From Ichthyophthirius multifiliis (Eukaryota > Ciliophora > Oligohymenophorea > Hymenostomatida), in contig NW_004086093.1 in the NCBI RefSeq assembly GCF_000220395.1, positions 1 through 64,000 on the forward strand: a DNA stretch of 64,000 nucleotides, read 5' to 3'. Positions 24,801-38,965 of the stretch are shown in pieces. Under the pieces are notes generated by a model. That model saw only the letters and a program-made list of their open reading frames with translations. It was not told the origin of the DNA and made no database searches. Both the position numbers and the translations under genes were made by a program. Position 1 is the first letter of the stretch, and each line of letters opens with the position of its first letter.

Positions 24801-27800
24801 TAATTTATATGAAAGGAAGATGAAGAAGCTTTTTTATTGAAAAGTCAAAGTTAAATTCTCCTGAATTCTCTATTTCGATTATTTTTGAACGTTTTTCATT
24901 CACATACATATCACCTAAGTTTATAATATGCTACATTTCAGAATCTAAAGGAGTATTTGGGTATTGCTGTAAATATACAGAGTGATGCAATATATATCCA
25001 ATTCCTTTGACATTTAATGAAATTGGTCTTTATTTCCTTTTTACATTACACTAAATGTTGTAATTGAATTAGAGTTCTACTTTTGGCATAAAACATATTT
25101 CAATTGTTAATTCAGATTATGCATTTACTATGCCTTGCATAGGAAATACTTATAAAGAGTCGAAATATTCAGGTTCTCCTTTAATAGAATCTTTATAAAA
25201 AGAAAAAGGAATGGGAACAGTTTCCAAGTTTTTAATTTTTATTAATTCTTTATTCTTTCCTCCTATAAGAAGTGGACCAAAGTTGACTTTTCCAACATCG
25301 AAAAATACATTTGGCTCATTTACTGTTCCAACAATAAGGAAATTTTAGACAATTTTTTAAGATGGAATTTCAAAATACCAATAAGACTCGTGATTTCCAG
25401 TCGAATCAGGTGCATATTCGAAGATCATTTCGAATTTTTTACCGCTTAAAACTACACCTTTTTATGTTTGGCATTTAAAAAAATTATCGTTTTGGACGTT
25501 TGCACCTGCTGGTAATTTATATTCTTCAATTTTTTTCCATTCGAATTCATAACCATATGCTGTTGGGTTTACTACATAAAATTTCTTTGTATTTTTTACT
25601 TTTGTGCCTAAACTTTCGAATTCTATTATATTAAAAGATTTATCTAATTCAGGTTTTTTATCACGATAATTTGTAGGCTACAATTCGAAATGACAAATAG
25701 GTCTTTCTGTTTCTCCTTCTAATGTAATTACTAAAGGTTCAAGTTATTTATCGAGATTTTCAATAGAAATAATTAGGAATCTTTCGTTTTTATCAAACAC
25801 TTCTGTAGGAGAAAATTTAACAGTAAACTATTCATCGCAAGAGGGGGATATGGTACCTTATTTAGGATTTATATAGAAAAATCCAGGATCTATAATTGGT
25901 TAATTTGTTTCTTCGTCGTATTTAATAATAGTGCATGTATAATTAAAAGGAATAAGGGATATGTTTTTTACATTGAAAATGTAATTTCGGGAAGTATACA
26001 TTAATGTTGGTTTGAAGAAGATTTCTTTGCTTTAAATTTCGTATTTTGAGTAATCAGATATGCCTGATACTTTTAGAGTGATGTTTTTGTCTGTTTTTTC
26101 TATAGTTATGTTCATGGGTTCTTCAATTGGTTCTTAATACTCTATATTTGCTTCTTCTTCTTGTAAACGGGCAGGAGGTTTATCATCTTTTGGTTCATCG
26201 CCTTTTTTTTTTTTTTCAGCAGGCTTTTTTGCACCTTTTTTGCCTAAAGCTGCTAAAGCTTCTTCTTCTCTTCTTTTAGTATTAGCTTCTTCGCTTTTTT
26301 TAACGTACCAATCAAATTCTCTTTAGGTAACAAGAAGAGTTCTAGACATAGAATCATCCCAATCAATAAAAGGAATAGGAGGAAGATTTAATAAATCTTT
26401 TTAATTTTTGATTTAAAAGTCTTCGATCGATCCAACTTATTTCAAATGTTTAGTCTCTAAAATCAAAGCGAAATTCTTATGTGTAGTTGGTTTATTTCCT
26501 TTGAAATATAGTGTAATAAACTTCGAAGATTTGGCTTATAAATGACCTGTTCTTGGTACAAAGGTAAAATCTTCACAACCTTGGGTATTCCAATTGAATT
26601 TTATATGCTCTGATTTGTTGTTTTTGATAAAAAATCCGCATTTCTTTTCTTCTTATATTATGCAGTTTGAGAAATTTATTTCATCTTCTAAGTCTTCAGG
26701 AAGACCTTCTAATACTATATCTTCGTAATATCCTTCACCTTGAATCATAAATTTAGTTATTTCGTAAGGATTTAATAATGTTTGTAATTGTATTTACCAT
26801 TATTTTATGCCTTATTCTTTTGGACAGAAACTTATGTTGAATGTTTTGTAAGATTTAGGAGTTAGCGTGTAACTATTTTGATCTAAAAATTTAAAGTTTT
26901 CGTTAGATATTAAATCCCATTTTACTGTGGCGGGAATTTTCCCATCATTTTTAATAATTATGGGTAATATGCAGCTTTTATCGATTCTTACTTTCGGGAA
27001 CTTCAACATTGGAGTTTGATCGTTGAAATATTCTTTCGGTTTTTCCAATTTTATAGTCGGGAGTGAACCTTCGCCTTTTAAATCAAATACAAGTTTATAA
27101 GTTTTTGGATTTTATTCCCCAAATTCGACTATTGCTTCGAAAATTCCACTATATTAAGCCATTATAGTTGGCTTAAAGAAAACTTTAACATAAGTATGTT
27201 CATGGGGATGTATTTTGGCTTATTTTTATGCAATTTCAAAAGCGAAAGGTTCAGTGGATTTTTCGTTTCTTTTCCTGACCTCAAATTTGACAGAACAAGG
27301 TATTTTATGAGGATTTGAAATTTTGAATTTTTCGAAAATTCCTTCAGGATTTTAAGAGGGTATAAGTGTTCCGAAAAAAAACTGTTTTTCTTCTAAATAA
27401 AATACATTGGAATTTATCATTGAAGTGATATTTTAAGCTGCATTTATTGATGGAACGATTATTTATTCTTCGAAAATCTGTTCGAAATCTTCACAATTTA
27501 TACCAGGTACACAAGATTCACCTACTAATTCATACAAAATTCCATTCGGTTAGTCTTTTGGGTCTCTTCCGCTAATTTCTATTCCTAATTTTTACTCATG
27601 GATCATTTGCCCTTGACCGAAAAATTTAAGTTCGATTATGGTAGAACTATCTGGTGGGATAGTTCCTTTGCAAGGATTTACTTAAAATTAATTTACTATT
27701 AAAAGAGTTTCTGGTATGTCATTTTTTCCTTTTTTCTTTTTTTCTTGAGCTTTTTTTTCAGGCTTTTTTCCCTTTTTACCGTCTTTTTGGTCTGCTATAT

Positions 27801-30800
27801 CTAATGCGGCTTATAATCGAGCCTCTTTTTCTTTATTCTACTCTTCTTTTATTTATTTGAGAAAAGCTTCATTGAAATAATCAAAAATATTGTAATTAAA
27901 TTCAAAAAGTCCTTCATTTTTAATTTCTAAAGTAAGCGTTTTTGAATCATTATATTAAATAGGGCCAAAATTAATGCTTTTTAAAGGAGCTATTGCGTAT
28001 TTGGAAAAAATAGAATTTATTTTTACATTAATAGGTACTGGTTTAAATAATTCAAGTGTTTTTCCCTCTAAAATTTCCATCATAATATCTGTAGTGGAGC
28101 TATTTGTATTGAATCTAACTTCACTTTAAGAACAAAATCTTACTAAAATTTATGTTTATTGTTCTGGATTTAATTCAACTTTTTAAGGTTCTATCTTAAA
28201 GCTTTCCTTAAAGATCTTCTTTTTCATCACAAATTGGAATTATACTAAATATAAGCCTATGTTTTTAACTGAAAAATAGCAGTCTTTAATATCTCCTACA
28301 CGAATGTGTCCGAAATCGAGCATATTATCTTAATTATTGTCTGGAAATTTCAATTCTACTGAAATATTGAAGGCTTCTGCTTCTATGGGAATTATTTTGT
28401 TTTCTTATCGAATGTTCATATTTTCAACATCTTCTACTTCTAAAGTTAATTAATTAAGGAATTTCTATTATTATATTGCTTTAAAGGTTACATATATGCT
28501 GTCTTCTAATGTAGGTTTTAATAGTCCTTCTGTATTATTAAGTTGGAATTCTACAGGAAGTTACTCTATTCCTAAAATGCGCCATCTAACGGGTATTTGT
28601 CCGTTATTTTTGAGTTTTATTTCCTTCTAAGATTACTAATTTAATAATTTCCTTTCGAATTTTATAGGACAGCCTTCTATTATGTCAACTATGGGCTTAC
28701 ATCCTAAACACATCATTGGGAGAATTAAAGGCGTAGGATTATCTTTTATCATAATAATTATATCGTCTTTAAATTTTTAAGCAGCATCAGGAATGGCCCA
28801 AACTCTTAATTCTTAAGGAATATCATTTTGTTAAATTATCATTTATTAAGGTTCAATAAAAAATATTCCCTTTTTGTATTCTTAGTCAGTTTTTATAGAA
28901 GATATTAAAGAGAAAGTTAAATTAGCTTCGTATTTTCCATGATTTGATATTCTAAATGTTGTAGAATTTATTTTCCTTATATCTGGATCTATTTTTTTTT
29001 CAGGGTTTTTACCAATTAAAAGGGGACCGAAATCGAATACATTTTCAGATTATACGAATACTTTACTTAAATAACTTTCAGGAGAATTCAAAGGTCTATT
29101 TTTTTTGATTTACCAGTATATGTTTTTGGACAAATTCGATATTGTAGGATAGTCCGCAATTGCTTTGATATCTAAAGTATATTTATCAGCTCCAAAGGAA
29201 TTCTCAAATTCAAGTTTTCCGTCAAAAATTCCTACAGATTTTGTAAAAAAGCGAACCACAAAAATCAATTTCTTTCCTGCGGGAATTATCCATCTGTATC
29301 CTTTTTCTTCAAGATCTTCTTTTTTGAATTAATATTATTATGCTTATTTTTATTATTCTGCGAGCATTTTTTTTTCTTGCTCCTCTATAGATAATTCTTA
29401 GATGCTAACTCTCCCTCTTTGCCTTGGGTTTGCTGAAGCTATAGGTCTTTTAAGCTTATTTTAAGTGTTTTTATTATTTTCCTTCTAATTATCTAGAGTT
29501 TCTTCTACTATATCTTGTAGGTTGTTTATTTCTCGTATGGGGTTTTCTATAGGAGTTAGTATTTGGAAATATTTTAAAGCCTCATTCTAGATTATTTCTT
29601 GTCTTTTTTGTTAAATATTTCTTTAAGGTTTCGTTATTATTTAATGATATTCAGGATCTTATACAGGGACTGAAAATGGGTCAGGATAATAAGGTTAAGG
29701 AACTATTTTTTATGCATATAATTGCATTTATTAAAAATTATAATGTAAAGGGAATATTGTTTTGGTACGGATTCCTTTCATTAAAAGCTCGGTATAATCT
29801 ATTATTTCTGGAGGTTATGCAGGGGAAATTTCTTCAGGAATAATTTTACCTTTGGCATCTTTTTTAATAGGCTTTTTTTCCTCTTTTTTACCTTCTAAGA
29901 ATACTGGATCATGTATGGGAGGATTTTCGATTTTTTCTTTATATTGATTAGTAAAAAGAGATATGAGAGTATTAATTTTTTTATTAAATGCTAATTCTTC
30001 TTCAAAATTTTAGAATTAATAAGGCTAGAAAACATCAAAAAGATTATTTTCTTAGATCTCTTCTATTTGTGAATTATCTTAACCTATTTTTTAGATATTT
30101 TTTTTCTTTTTAATACTTTAAGTTAATTATTATTTAGTGTCTTTTTTTTTATTCTTTTCATCCTTTTTATTATTTTTTTTCATTTCCTATTCCAATTCCA
30201 AAGCCAATAGTTTTTATTTAATTTTCTCTTCTTCTTCTTTTATTACATCTTCCATGCCTTCCCATTCAATCATTTTGTAAATTTCAAATCCCATCTCGTC
30301 TAACTCTTTTTAAAAAACTACCATTTACAATTCCTATTCACCAACTGCTTTCATTATGCATTTTAAAGCCATTAATTCAGAACTACAGTATTTTGATATT
30401 AATTCATCGAAAATCACTCCTGCATTACATGTAGGATGGATTAATTTTTCGCGAATACATCCTTCTATTATTTCTTCAGGAAGATAATTAAATAATGATG
30501 TGTTTATATTGCCCCATTTAGCTTCTAATTCAGGAGCTTTTTTTCCTGCTTTTTTTTTCCATTTTTCTCTTTCCACTATTATTTAATCATATTCTTATTT
30601 TTTTTCTTCTAAATATTTTTATGCTTATTCTCCGAATTCGGTTTTATTTAAGATCGAATTTTCTACACATTCATCTATATTTATGATTTATCTCTATTTT
30701 AATTTTTTTTTTTTTTATTTGAATAAATATTACCTAATGAATTTCACTTAAATACTTTGCAATTTTAGTTTTGCCACATTTAGGGTGTCCTATAAACACA

Positions 30801-33800
30801 ATATTCACTTTTTTATCGTCAGAGACTTTCTAAGGATATTTAGTTTAAGGAATGATAGTATTTAATTCATCAATTCTTTTTTAATATTCTTCCTCATTTG
30901 TGAGATTTTATTTAATTAAATCTTATAATTTTTGAATTTCATCTTGTTTCTCCACATCTTTAGCAATAAAGTCCCATAAATTGTCACCTGGTAACCTCAT
31001 ATTTGCAAATACCTTATCCTGAGTATTAAAAGCTTAATATTTTTACAAAAGCTCTTCTTCTTCCAAATATTTCTTATCAAGTTCCAAACTATAGAGTTCC
31101 GTATCATATTCACTATAATTTTTAACTTCAACAACTGCAAAAGCTTATTATTCATAAGGCAAAACAGGTCCAATCTGAATACTTTTTGGCAAAATTTCAA
31201 GATTTATTTGCGTTCCTTAACCTTTTGCGTAAAAAACAAAAGGTTTATGATTATCAACGATATTAATAGTGAACTTTTACATATAAACCTTTTCTTAAGA
31301 AGGTTCAAAAGTGATATGTAAAACTTGCTTTTGTCCACTTTGTATAGTTCCTGAAATTGGTAGAAGCTAGAATTTTTTTTCATCTTTGTTTTTTTCACTT
31401 TATATTAAATCAGCTCGTGTATTTAATGACCATGTACATGGTATTTCCTTTTCATTAAGGAATCTAAGATAGAAAGTTTTTCTTTGTCCGCACAAAACTT
31501 TTCCGAAATCAATAATATCTTCCATATTTTCAATTTTTATTTCCGGAATAGTAATATTAGATATAAATTCAATATTATATCTAGCCCCATTTTTTACTTC
31601 AATAGGTACTATACATTTACTTTTTCCATATTTAGTCTTAGATTTAGTTTAATAAACTATTTTTAAGATATAATCGTTTCCAGGCTGAATTTTAGGAGGT
31701 CTTTCTGTCATAGTATAGCCTGCTAAACGAGCATTTTTTGTATCAATTAAAAGATCAATAGGCTATGTACTATTATTGGTGATTTTAATTTCTTTTTTTT
31801 TAGTTGAATTCAAAACTACATTTCCTAAATCACATACAAAATTTGCTAAATAAATATTACTATATAATGTGTTGTCTCCTAATATAACCGTTTAGTTTTT
31901 TTTTTGGGATTAATTATTTTAATTTTCTTATTCTAATGTTACTTCTTATTATTATTATTATTATTATTATTGAATTTATTACTAGGCTAGCTTTTCTTCT
32001 ATCAATCTACAAAAAAACTCTTTATCTAGTTCTTTCATTATTTCTTTTTATATTTATTCTAAACTCTTAATGTTTATATTAGGAATATACTCTTCTCCAA
32101 TAGATTCGTTGGCCACTTTTTCTAATAAGGCGGCTTATTTTAACATATTTTCTCTTTCGGTTTTTTTTTTTCATATTATGAATTAAATCTTTATATAAAC
32201 TCTTCGTTATCGGTTCTTTCTAAATCAACGAAAATGGCTGGATAAATTCCTTTTCCAAAAACTAATATATTTTCAGCTTCGAAATAACTTACTTGTACTT
32301 GCATAATTTCTCGGAATTCAGAAGGCATTATAGGACATATTTTAATTAGTATTTTCTGTTTTTCTCCTCCTTATATTCTGCCAAATTATGGATTACATTC
32401 TATATAATCTTTTCTTTTTACTTTATCATATAAAATCTTAAAATCAAAGGACACTTTACTATTGTTTTCTATATAAAACTCTCTTATAGCCCATTCACAG
32501 AATTTCACTTCTCCAAAATCAATATTTTTAGCGGAAATTTTATAAGAAATTAAAGATGAATCCCCAATTAAAATCACTTCATAATTTGGTCCTCCATCTA
32601 CATGACAAACAGCTGTAGTTTTCATTTTTTGGCCTCCAAAAGCATTATAGACGAACTCAACATCATCTATTTCTCCAGGATTTAAGCTTCCTGACAAAGG
32701 AAGAATATCAAAGACTTCATTTACTTAGAGTTTTTTGTTATTATTTTAATTATTCTAGCCTGTATTATTAGCATTTATATACTCTTCTTCGAGGAAAGTC
32801 CATTCATAATTAATAGGCATTTCTGAAACATTTTAGATATTTACGCTAATTTTTTTAGAAGTTTCATTTAAAATAGCTCCGAAATTCACTGTATTTTATT
32901 CAAATTTTACATTTGGGAAGCAAACTTCGCCTACAAGATCTATAAATTCTCTATGGGGATGATCTACATGTATTATTTATAATTTTCCCAATTATTGTCC
33001 TGATATACGGTCTGTTTTTTATCCAGGATCAAAATCTACTTTCACAAAGGTGCTTTCTCCAAATGAAAGAATTAAATTTTCTTTATTAATTGAAAATGGA
33101 GGGGACACTTTCAGTGTGAAATTCGTAGAAAGGATAGATGCACATGTAATTTCCAAATTTTTTGATATGGTCATAAAAGGTACATTTTTTTACCATGCAT
33201 ATTTAAAATACAAACGTTTTTCTGAAAACTTTAAGGTTGGTTTTATGAATTCACCATCTAATGTTGTATTGTATAATGTTAGGGTCTTTCTTTCGTTTCC
33301 TACTTAACTATTTAACATAAATTATTCTGGGAATCTACCTGTTTTAGTAGAATAAGCTTTGAATTAGAACATTATACCATGTTTAGGTGGTAAAACAACT
33401 GTTTCGGGAACTATTGTGTATATATCAGGTTCTTATTATGGTTATTGTTATTATTTATTAGTTATATCTGTTACAGTAATATTTGTTTTTAGTTTATTTA
33501 CATTGCTATTTTACTATTAAGTATTTTTATCTTCGTTTTTTTTCTTTTCTTGTTTTCTTACCCAAGTTAATTTTTGAGGTCTTCTCCCTTTATTTTCTAC
33601 AAAAAACTCTTTTGGATAATTCTTATGAGTATACATAGTTTCGAAATCAATATTATTAAGATTGTCTTTGCAATAAATAGTCGAACCAACGCCTTTAGCC
33701 TTTAATTAAATATCAATATCTAATCCATCTTTAATTACAAAATGTAAAACATCTTAAAATTTAGAAACTTCATCTGCAGAGCAGACTACTTCAACTTCAG

Positions 33801-36586
33801 TGGATTCCTAAGGTTTTAATATTCCATATTTCTATATAGGTTTAAATATTGATATTTTATTTTTAGTAAAAACTCTATAATCAGCTTCTATCTTTGATTA
33901 GTTTGTTAATGTTAATTTCTTTGAGTAATCATTTAAAACTTCTACTTATCCAAAATCTAGTTCTTTTAGATTTCCTCCGATTTCAACTATAGGGCCTATA
34001 GACATAGCTACAATATTAACAATGTAAGGTAGATTATTATTACATCCAACAATAACAATCCCTAAAGGCAAAGTAATATCATTAAGTCTATTAGTAACTA
34101 ACTTAACTTAAATAGTAGCAGTTGATTAAGGTTCTATAATTCCAGTTTAAGGCTCAACCTCATATTAAGCAAGGATCATGCTTTCTTTTTTTTATTCTTA
34201 AATTTCGAACTTTGCTCTTAATTATTTGGAATGATTAATTAATTATAATCCCATAATATCCCTATGTTTAAGAAATATTTCGCCAAAATCAAGCCTATCT
34301 TGAGGTTTGATTTCCACTTAAGGCACCTCTGATTCAGCCCTAATAGGAAGGCATTTCATATCTTGGGCTACTCCTTCAATATCTATTGTTAATACCATTT
34401 CATATTTCTTTATATATCGGGGGGTAAATTCTATTGAAATTTCAATTGTTTCACCTGCCTAAATAGAACCTGTAGCTCTATCTATTATAAATTCTTTGTC
34501 ACGCATTTTACCATCGCCTGGAATTCTCAAAATATAATCAAAAGGGACAGTCGATTTGTTTATTAGTTTAAGTTTTTCTTCTTAAGGAAAATTATAAGAA
34601 ACTTTTCCAAAATCAACAATTTCCTTATCAAATTCAAATTATGGTGCACGGATATGTCCTATGAAAAGAATTGATAAAAATTCTGTTGAACCTTCGAGTC
34701 TCCATCTGAAATTCTCTTTAAATTCTCCAGGTTTTGAACTAGAGAATTAGACTCGAATTTCTTTTCTTTCTCCAACTTTTAATACACCGTTTTCAGGTTC
34801 AAATTTAAACATTTTCCCAAAATATCTGTCGTTTGGCAAAAGTTCAAATTTGCATTCAATTTCGCCTTAATTTTCGATTATTATTGTTGGTCGAACTTCT
34901 TCGTTTACAAATGGGTCCCCTAAATTAATCTCATTTTAATTCAAAAAAGCTTTAGGACCTATCCCTTCTCCTTACTAAGTTAATGAAAGTCGATCTTAAT
35001 TACACGATATATTACAAAAAGCTGGACAAGTATATGAATGGGCACCTTTTGGCTTAAATGATAATGTTATTGTTATTTCAGAATTAGGCCAAATTTAACC
35101 TTTTATAGGTTCAATAGTAAAAATATCATCTTAAAAAAGCAATAAATCATCATCAATTGCCTTTTATTTTTAATTTTTATATAATTTTATTTATTTAACA
35201 AAAAATATAAAAAAATTATACTTTTCGGATATCTTTATATTTTCTAGCAAGCATTAATTCAGCTTTTTTTAAACGCTTTTAAACTATGTCTTTTTCATCA
35301 TTTTCTTCATTATCAGAATCATCTTCTCCGTTTCCGAAATCGAAATCTTCATTAATTCCTTCATTATTAATGATTTCTTTAAGAAGCATTATTTCTTCAT
35401 TTTCTTCTTCTTCTAATTATAGTTTAAGTCTTTACTTTTTTTCCTATTCTTCTTTTTCAGTTGCAAATGCTCTCCATTCGAAATCTACTCTAACTACAGA
35501 TTTATTGATAATTTGTAAGGTTTATTATGTCTACAAGCCTATATAAGCTTCTTCCATTTAAACAAAACTTTTAGATAAATAAACCACATGATTTTATGCT
35601 TAACCGATGATAGAAACATATGCTTATAAATTATCATATTTTAAAATTGCCTCATTTTTATAAGGTTTGGCTTCTTTCGGATAAAATCTTTTTTTTTTAA
35701 ATAAATATATAATCAATCATATATTTTATATAAAATGAAATATACTTTATAACAATTTATTCATTTTATCCTTATTCTAAAACTCCTTCTGTTCTATTAG
35801 ATTCAAAATCTTAAGGCAATTAAAGGAACCATTTTGCAGTTTTTTCTCCTAAATTTCTAACTATTACAGGCTTTTCAGTAACATATTTAACTGGACATTA
35901 TCCGAAATCCAATAAATCAGGAAAATCTAAAACTGCTCTTTTTCCAATCGCATATATAGGAACTAAAAATTATTCTCTTTCAGTTACTATTGTTAATTCA
36001 TAATAATAATCATTCTTAGCTTCTGGAGAAAATTTTATTATAAAACAAGCTTCCATACCTGGAGCAATCTTTTATTTAATTTTTGGAAAAAAGCATTAAA
36101 TTTAAAAAAAAAACATTAAATTAAAAAAAATACTTTATTTCCTATATAATATTTATCTAAAGGATCATTAGAATTAGAAGCTTTTTATTGCTTTTAAAAA
36201 TTTTAAGATAGAGCTGGAATTACCTAAAATAAACGAGTATCTGGTTGAAGAATTTTTACTCTTCTTGCCACTTTGTCTTTATTTCTTAATTTAAAAATCT
36301 TTTCTTTTAATTATAGAGGCTCATAATCTGTAAATTATATTAAAGTTGGCATAGGATCAAACAAAGGTTCGTCTATTGGAATTGTAGTTTCTGTATATAT
36401 GGAATAATCAGCCAAATTTAAAAATTTCATTATTTTGGGCTTTTAGTTGTAATCATCTAATAAATTTCCGCTAAATTATTTCTACGCTAATTGGGTTGGG
36501 GTTAACTTTGTTATTGCCTTTACGTTTTGGTTAGAACTTTTGTTTGCGTTTAAACTTTATACTGTCTTTTTACCAAAAGAAGACAT
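21864..36586 (-). CDS. HYDIN: HYDIN homologue, giant central-pair axonemal protein (multi-exon)
   Basis: About 14.7 kb, roughly 4,700 aa after short introns; human HYDIN is about 5,100. HYDIN belongs to the C2 central-microtubule projection of motile cilia and is needed for beating. The start is MSSFGKKTVQSLNANK (ATG 36586). The body is a long series of immunoglobulin-like ASH/MSP repeats with recurring FGxV, NxG and FxPxx motifs in the order seen in HYDIN. An adenylate-kinase-like P-loop, VNIVFIGHPKCGKTKIAKYL, lies at about 30740-30810, as in animal and algal HYDIN. Lys-rich linkers occur near 26200 and 27750. The C-terminus is FDYPPWVFYLQGE, then TGA at 21864. Clear introns: 21911-21949, 22032-22075, 22703-22753, 22946-23004, 30694-30733 and 35161-35221; more are probable near 35695-35755, 36090-36135 and 32160. 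A poly-Asn tract is encoded near 31950. Gene identity is firm; not every exon border was fixed. Confidence 0.93.
31946..31971. repeat. Trinucleotide (TTA/AAT) tract inside HYDIN
   Basis: About eight copies of TTA on the plus strand, AAT on the coding strand, giving a short poly-Asn run (or poly-Ile in another frame). Such tracts are slippage-prone and probably vary in length between isolates. Confidence 0.7.
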
Positions 36587-36929
36587 TTTTTTTAATTATT
36601 TTATGCTTTTTTTATATTATCTTTTTTTTAATTTTTTTTTCTTTTAATTAATGTGTAATAAGTAATAAATAAAGTTTTTTTTTTTAAATTTTAAAAAAAA
36701 TGCATATTTTTTTTTTTTGGTTTTTTAATATTTGTATTTTTATCAATATAATTAATAATTTATATAACTTTTTTTATTTATTATTTATTGTTAATTTTTA
36801 TAATTTAATATTTATAATTTTTTTTATTTTTATGTTAACTATTTTTATTTTATTATTGATAATTTTTGAAAACAATTAAATTTTTACATTACTTTAAAAA
36901 ATATTTAAATAAAAAAAGAATTATAAAAA
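36587..36929. other. Divergent promoter region between HYDIN and a kinase gene
   Basis: The 343 bases separate the HYDIN start (36586, minus) and the start of a kinase-like gene (36930, plus), so both promoters must lie here. AT-rich, with long T-runs near 36600-36720. No element can be named. Confidence 0.6.
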
Positions 36930-38797
36930 ATGGGAAATTCTTAAAAAATAATAAACTAAAATATAGAATAAGATTAACCTAAAGTGAATTTTATAAATAC
37001 AATAAACACATCAGCTTATGGAGAAATTTAAATTTTCCAAGATTAAAAATAAATGTCAAATTATTATGCAATAAAAACTAAAATATTTGACTAACAAGAT
37101 GAATATTAAAAATGTATTAAAAATTTAGAAGTTAAAAAAAAATTATCTCACAAAAACTTAATTTAAATAATAAAAATAAAACTGACTTCAGACCGAGCAT
37201 TTTGTTCTAATATATATAAAATTGAAATATTATATCCTTATTATTTAAAAACATTAAAAGATGAAATAAAATATAGATAAGAGAATAATCAAAATTTTAC
37301 AAACGAAGTAATAAATTAAAAATTTTTTTTACATTTTTTTTTTTATATTTAAATAAAAATAAGGAAATTAGTTCTTTTCTCGAATAAATTCTTTCTGTTT
37401 TAATATATTTGCATTCAAATGGGATATATCATTGTGATATATAACCAGATAATATATATTATGACAATTAAAATTATAAAATTTATATAACAGATATTAA
37501 TTTTTTAACAAATGGTATTTCAGGTTATAAGAAGCATATAATACATATTGAGAACTAATGCTTTTTAGCCCCTGAGCTTTTAAAAGAACTCAAAGTCTAA
37601 AATATTTAACCAAATAACCTAGATTATTCGAAATCAGATACATTTTCTTTAGGATTAACATTATTATTAATGATAAATTCACTTCCTAATATTAAAAATA
37701 TATATGATTTTGACAAATATACGATAATATAAGAGGAATTGGAAGCATAATTGTTAAGTGCATCTTAAAAAGTCGAAAACTATATATATGAATTAATTTA
37801 AAATATGCTTTTGATTGATTAAAATAAGCGTTTTGGCTTTAATTAATCTTTCGAGTTCCTTAAAATAAATACTAAAAATTAAAATAATAGCCAATAATTA
37901 ATTATAAGCCATACAAAAGAAATAGAATAAAAAATGAGGAAAATTAATGTGATTCAAATGTTAAAAATTCTTCTTAGAAAAATCAAAATAATATAAGTAT
38001 ATAAAAAAAAGATAGGTAAACTGCTAATAGTTAAAATAAAATTATTCTGAAAACAAAATTCTATTAACAAAAAGAATACAATAATTTTAATAATAATATT
38101 AGTGAATAATCTATAAAGAATACAGGAAATAATTAAAAAAACAATAAAGAAGAAGAAATTAAATTATAAAAAAATAATGGAGAAGAAGTAATTAAATAAA
38201 AAGAGCTAACAATTTAATAAAACCATCTTAAAGCTGCATAATAGAATAACAATAAATAACTAGTAAAAAATTAAATAGGTAAATAATCTTCTTATATAAA
38301 AAACTAAATAAAAAAATATATTAATGACAGAATAAATTAAAGTTAATTAATAAAAATATTAAATAAATTAAGAAAAACTAGTAAAAAATATTAAGTAAAT
38401 TCTAATATAACATAATATGAATAATTTATAAGATAATAATATATAAGATTTTAAAAATAATAGTAATGGCTTTAGTAGAAAAAGTGAATAAATTTTAGAT
38501 AATAATAAAAGTATTGAAGAAGATTATAATAAAAAAATCTGCATAACTGATTATTTGTAAAAAAGTTTAAAATTTATAGGTAAATATAGCTTTTCACCTT
38601 TAAGATAGTTTAGAGAGAATTTGTTAGAAGATGAAATATATGTACCTGAAAATAAATATATGTACGAAAATAATATAAGATAATAGAAATAAATATATAA
38701 AATATAAAATTAAAAAATAAATATTTTGGAAAATATTGAAAACAATAATAGAAAAAGACGATATAATATTTATAATAATAATAAATGGAAATTTTGA
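36930..38797 (+). CDS. Probable N-myristoylated protein kinase, Q/N-rich tail (frame interrupted)
   Basis: Exon 1 (36930-37307) starts MGNSQKIINQN, a myristoylation-type N-terminus. It carries a weak glycine loop (NTSAYGEI) and NYYAIKTKIFD with the ATP-binding Lys. After a 56-base intron (37308-37363) the catalytic loop reads IYHCDIQPDNIYYD (HCD for HRD, with Asp and Asn kept), the metal-binding motif reads ITDINFL (DIN for DFG), then LAPELLKEL (APE), SDTFSLGLTLLLM and MLLIDQNKRFGF. Catalytic residues are therefore largely kept, unlike in the related gene at 19571-21538, and activity is possible. After about 37930 coding continues in another frame, explained either by one missing A in the run near 37929-37934 or by a 29-base GT...AG intron at 37949-37977; another shift is needed near 38400. 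The tail is Lys/Gln/Asn-rich; the last frame ends at TGA 38795-38797. Confidence 0.7.
37308..37363 (+). other. Intron in the kinase gene
   Basis: A 56-base GT...AG intron (GTAATAAATT to AAATAAG). Splicing joins NFTNE to EISSFLEQILSVLIYLHSNG in frame, restoring the helix that precedes the catalytic loop. Confidence 0.8.
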
Positions 38798-38965
38798 AAA
38801 TTTATAAAAAAAAAAAAAAAATTATAAAAATATATTACAAAAAAAAAAAGTTATTAATATTTACTATATGTAAATTGATAAAAATAATAATATAATATAA
38901 AATGAAATAAATATAAAAATAAGAAAAATAATTAAATATAAATATATATTTATATATTTAAATAA

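Noticed and set aside
30334-30576. Minus-strand frame of 80 codons as a separate small gene
   Set aside because: Part of HYDIN: the frame continues on both sides through TAA codons read as Gln.
36930-38797. Programmed +1 frameshifting as in Euplotes
   Set aside because: Euplotes shifts at AAA-TAA/TAG with UGA recoded; here UAA/UAG are Gln, and gaps occur in A-runs of several genes, which fits base-calling error better.
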